The translations under genes and the position numbers were made by a program. The notes under the pieces were generated by a model. That model saw nothing but the letters and a program-made list of their open reading frames with translations, did not search any database and was not told where the DNA came from. From contig NC_003280.10 in the NCBI RefSeq assembly GCF_000002985.6, forward strand, positions 9,854,501 to 9,918,500: a stretch of DNA of 64,000 bases. Direction: 5' to 3'. Origin of the DNA: Caenorhabditis elegans. Lineage: Eukaryota > Nematoda > Chromadorea > Rhabditida > Rhabditidae. This document shows, in pieces, positions 60,938 through 64,000 of this stretch (the stretch's first letter is position 1; every line of letters begins with the position of its first letter).

Positions 60938-61770
60938 TTATGGAGTTATCCATGTTCCGTTCGGCAGTTTGTATGCGCATCTGAACATTTTGTATTCCTT
61001 GGAAAATTTCTCCAAATGCCATTGTTCAGAGTTAGTGTTGCAGATGAGAGCACCGTCGATTTGGAACTCGTTTTCTTCGATCTAAAAAAGTTGTATGTTA
61101 AATAGGGTCCTCGGGAAAATAATAGAAAGTTCTTGTCGTTCTTTCAAAATTTGATGTTTAAATATTCCGTCATTTTTTCGGAGGAAATATACAACTTGCA
61201 ACAGCAAAACATTTATATATGTATTTGTAACTTGAATTTTCCGCAAAAAAATGTTTTTTATGGAAAAAATGAAATTTGATGTTTCCGCCAAAGCGTGATA
61301 AGTGATGACGTTTGGTAACCAGAAAAGTCATATAAACTTCTTATTTGTGTCCTTCATAGTAAGAAACTTACAATATCAAACTTGTGCCCACCATTTCCAT
61401 CAAATCCAGCAATGCCTGTTGCAGTAAAAGCAAACGATGTAACTTGGCACATTATGGAAATTGGCTCTGAACACTGGAAGGCTGCTGCAGTCACATTCAT
61501 TACAGATACATTAATTGCGTCAACCGGGTAGCCGCAGCAAGCTGGAAATTGATATTGATTGCAGGAAGTAGATGTGTGTTCAGCGGTTATTCCAAAAAAG
61601 CTTATATACAGTTAAATTCAAAAACAGACTCCGTTTAAAATTATTTTAGCCAAAACCATTAGTTTTAAACCCTCATAGTTTTTTGAAGGATTTTCCAACT
61701 CACATTGTCCATTGGTCATAAAAACTAGTGAAGAGAAAAGAACCACAGAGGAGAGAATCTGGTGAAACAT
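60938..61770 (-). CDS. small secreted cysteine protein, paralogue of the 62661 gene
   Basis: Exons 61704-61770, 61372-61541 and 60938-61081, 126 residues. Signal peptide MFHQILSSVVLFSSLVFM, then SCCGYPVDAINVSV, FQCSEPISIMCQV, a Gly-rich loop GIAGFDGNGGHKF, LICNTNSEQWHLEK and RCAYKLPNGTW. Cysteines CC...C...C...C...C before a GxW end recall the nematode C6/DUF281-type secreted domains, a tentative comparison. Introns sit in the same phases as in the neighbouring paralogue. TATAAA lies about 60 bp upstream on the minus strand. Confidence 0.75.
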
Positions 61771-62660
61771 TGTCAACTAAATTGATTTTAAAAAAACTTT
61801 AAAAAAGGAGTTTTTATACCGAACGCGAAAAGGTATAAAATTTATAGTCAGTAATAAATTATTTATTGTTTCGATTTGCTTACATTATCAAAAGATCATT
61901 AACATCGGTGTTTATTACTTGATAATAAAACGATTAAAAAACTCAGTGTTTCTTTTCCAATCTGAAATTCTCAACTAAAAAAATCAAATCTTTGAAAAAT
62001 TATTCCAAATACACATTTTCTCTATTTCTCCGAGATGTTTTGTCTGGTACAACGCAACAGTTTCAACAGTTTTCTGTATAAGCCAGATTGATTTTTTTCC
62101 CAAGTTATTCTAACAAGTTAGTCAACTTTATTCGTTTTCAAAACAAGTGAGAAAGTCCAAACTTTCTAGAATGATTCCAATAATGTAATTGTTTCATTCG
62201 AGCAGTCTTAGATTTTTATATTTTGTAAATAAAGAACAACAATAAAAACTATTAGACCTTTGCCACGTGTCTTAAATCAACGTGGCAAGGTCACGCATTT
62301 AATTTTGTCGTGCAAAACATTTTTCGAATGTTGTTTTATTATGGATTTTGATTCCCAAAAGAACAAACGCTTTGAAAAAAGCGCTCATTGTGACATTTCA
62401 GAAATCTTTGACGCAGATTTTTTAAAATTTTTTAGCTACACTTTTAGATGCAAGAAGTCCCAAAATGGTCTTCAACAATAAAAACTCTTGCGAGAGTTGT
62501 GTGTTCCAAATGCTAGTCGCTAACCAAACTATTTTCCAACTTCCTTTTCAAAAATTAGCCATCGTCTGGCAAAATTAGAATAGAACGAAATAAGCGCATT
62601 TCTATAAGTTTCACACAAATATAGCAGATACAACTTTATTGACGACTACTTTATAAAAAA
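61771..62660. other. intergenic interval between two paralogues
   Basis: About 0.9 kb of AT-rich sequence with no supported exon; an open frame at 62260-62481 has no splice context. Confidence 0.5.
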
Positions 62661-63439
62661 TTAGAGAAACGTCCAAGTTCCATCGGCGGCTCTTTCTCCA
62701 CATTTGATCAATGCGTACTCTTTGACGCCATTCTCCAAATGCCAAAGTTTGGATTCTGTGTTACAAATAAATGTTGCGTTGAGTCTTGAGGGTGCGACTT
62801 GAAGCTGAAAATTCATATTTTTGCTAAAAAGCTAAGTTTTAATGGAAGTTATTTCAATTGAATAATCAAATTTGCTCTTTTTTTCCACAAACTTTGTATG
62901 AAAAAAATACAGTAAATTTTAGTATCAGATTTGAAGACTTCGTACTCGTTGCTAATTGGAAGCTTTGGTTTGAGAAAACATACAATGTCGTAGTTTTCGT
63001 CATTTAATTGATAACCTGCAACACCTGCAGCCTTATCCGGTTCAACCACATAAAGTTGGCACAAAACCGAAAGCGGTTCGGAGCATTCAAAATCCATTGG
63101 AGGCTTACTAGCGCTGTTGGTATATGGCGAAAAGGGCCATTGGCAACAACCTGGAATAATATTACTGTAAACTGAGGAGATACCAATTGCTTTATGTTTT
63201 CAAAGCGATCTACGCCTACTTCAAGCCTTCTGAGAATATTCAGTTCAATCAGTTTTGCTTGAAAAAAAAACGGTACATAGGCAGGTATGCATGAAGAGAT
63301 TCTTATTTTAAACTTGCAGTTTTCATTATTTAAAACTATTAGCTGCAATTTTCAGACAATGTTAATCAAACGCACCTTCAGCAGAAACTACCGTGATAGT
63401 TGTAGAAAGCAAAAACAAGGTGAGAATAGCCACATACAT
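62661..63439 (-). CDS. small secreted cysteine protein, paralogue of the 60938 gene
   Basis: Exons 63376-63439, 62984-63150 and 62661-62804, 124 residues. Signal peptide MYVAILTLFLLSTTITVVSA, then GCCQWPFSPYTNS, FECSEPLSVLCQLYV, AAGVAGYQLNDENYD, FICNTESKLWHLENG and KCGERAADGTWTF. Same exon count, phases (1, 0) and last-exon length (144 nt) as its neighbour, so a tandem duplicate. Function unknown; a secreted role is inferred. Confidence 0.75.
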
Positions 63440-63624
63440 ATTAGAATAGTTGTGAAAACTGAACAGTTTGTAATGGTTTTATACAGGAATTTTAAACGGA
63501 CAAATAATAAAAACATTTAATAGTTGTAGATTTTTAATAGTTTATTGCTGATTTTATTGCTCTATTTATTGATCAATTGAAGTGATAAAACCAGAAAAAT
63601 ATGAACAGACGTATAAGATTGTTG

Positions 63625-64000
63625 TTAGGAAGTGATATTGCACACCTGAAAAAAAAAATACAATTTGACAGAAATGGAAATTATAAACCTACGGTATTTA
63701 TATCAGGAATGGGCTTTAAGACATCTGCCAGATGCTGAAAAGTTGATAAAGGACACATCGAAACTCCTTGGCACATTGGGACTTGACTAGTCACATCCGT
63801 AATTTGTGAACTGGCATCCTGGCGATACAGCACCTAAATTATTTTTTCAGCAGACATGGTTCAAATTTTCTCACTTTGAACAATCTTTTATTCGTCTGGC
63901 TATTTCTGTAAAACTCGAAGAAAATTGCAGCGGCATATGAAGGCCATCCATCTTCGGTTGCGGAAATATGCGGGATTCCCAAGGCTACCAACACAGCATA
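63625..64000 (-). CDS. histidine acid phosphatase paralogue, 5' part beyond the window
   Basis: Exons 63625-63645, 63693-63833 and 63875 to the right edge. The visible protein (GWPSYAAAIFFEFYRN, VLYRQDASSQ, DVTSQVPMCQGVSMCPLSTF, then CNITS and stop) aligns with the C-terminal part of the acid phosphatase at 41045-42839 (DVTSQIPVCNGAQYCAMSDF). The catalytic RHG and HD motifs lie outside the window. Unlike the 41045 gene it ends soon after the last cysteine, with no hydrophobic tail, so it is probably secreted. Confidence 0.8.

Overview
This window is nematode chromosomal DNA. AT-rich sequence, many 45-55 bp introns with TTTCAG acceptors, and the gene content all point to Caenorhabditis. I recognise unc-4, vgln-1, old-1, an ALG8 homologue and the chitinase-like (chil) family, so this is very probably C. 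elegans chromosome II (cosmids C08H9 and F26C11, named from memory, not searched). The genes are spliced; exon coordinates below were read by hand from splice signals and reading phase and may be off by a base in places.

Layout. 1-20.1 kb: a minus-strand array of chitinase-like type II membrane proteins (nine copies, one cut by the left edge and one a pseudogene), broken into by a receptor-type tyrosine kinase (old-1), a decayed kinase fragment and a short solo-LTR-like insertion. 20.7-23.4 kb: a plus-strand serine carboxypeptidase, divergent from the last chil gene. 26.7-27.9 kb: a small cysteine-rich single-pass membrane protein. 28.3-31.9 kb: a minus-strand gene in which the ER glucosyltransferase ALG8 runs in frame, within one exon, into endonuclease V. 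32.5-36.4 kb: vigilin. 38.3-39.8 kb: a FRA10AC1 homologue. 41.0-42.8 kb: a histidine acid phosphatase, followed on the other strand by a tiny secreted cysteine-rich peptide gene and by unc-4 (43.4-45.8 kb). 48.6-54.6 kb: a mucin-like secreted protein with nine tandem copies of a two-exon unit and a C-terminal sushi-like domain. 54.3-60.7 kb: a run of signal-peptide exons of one family, all on the minus strand, all ending in a phase-1 donor, and each with an X-box-like motif 68-108 bp upstream. 60.9-63.4 kb: two small secreted paralogues. 63.6-64 kb: the 3' end of a second histidine acid phosphatase.

How the genes relate. The chil array looks like a rapidly duplicating defence-type family with gene conversion and decay. 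The 48-61 kb block looks like another lineage-specific secreted family: the X-box-like motifs (RFX/DAF-19 sites in nematodes) suggest expression in ciliated sensory neurons, and the shared phase-1 donors raise the possibility that the signal-peptide exons are alternative first exons for the mucin-like gene. The housekeeping genes in the middle (ALG8-EndoV, vigilin, FRA10AC1) are unrelated to both blocks.
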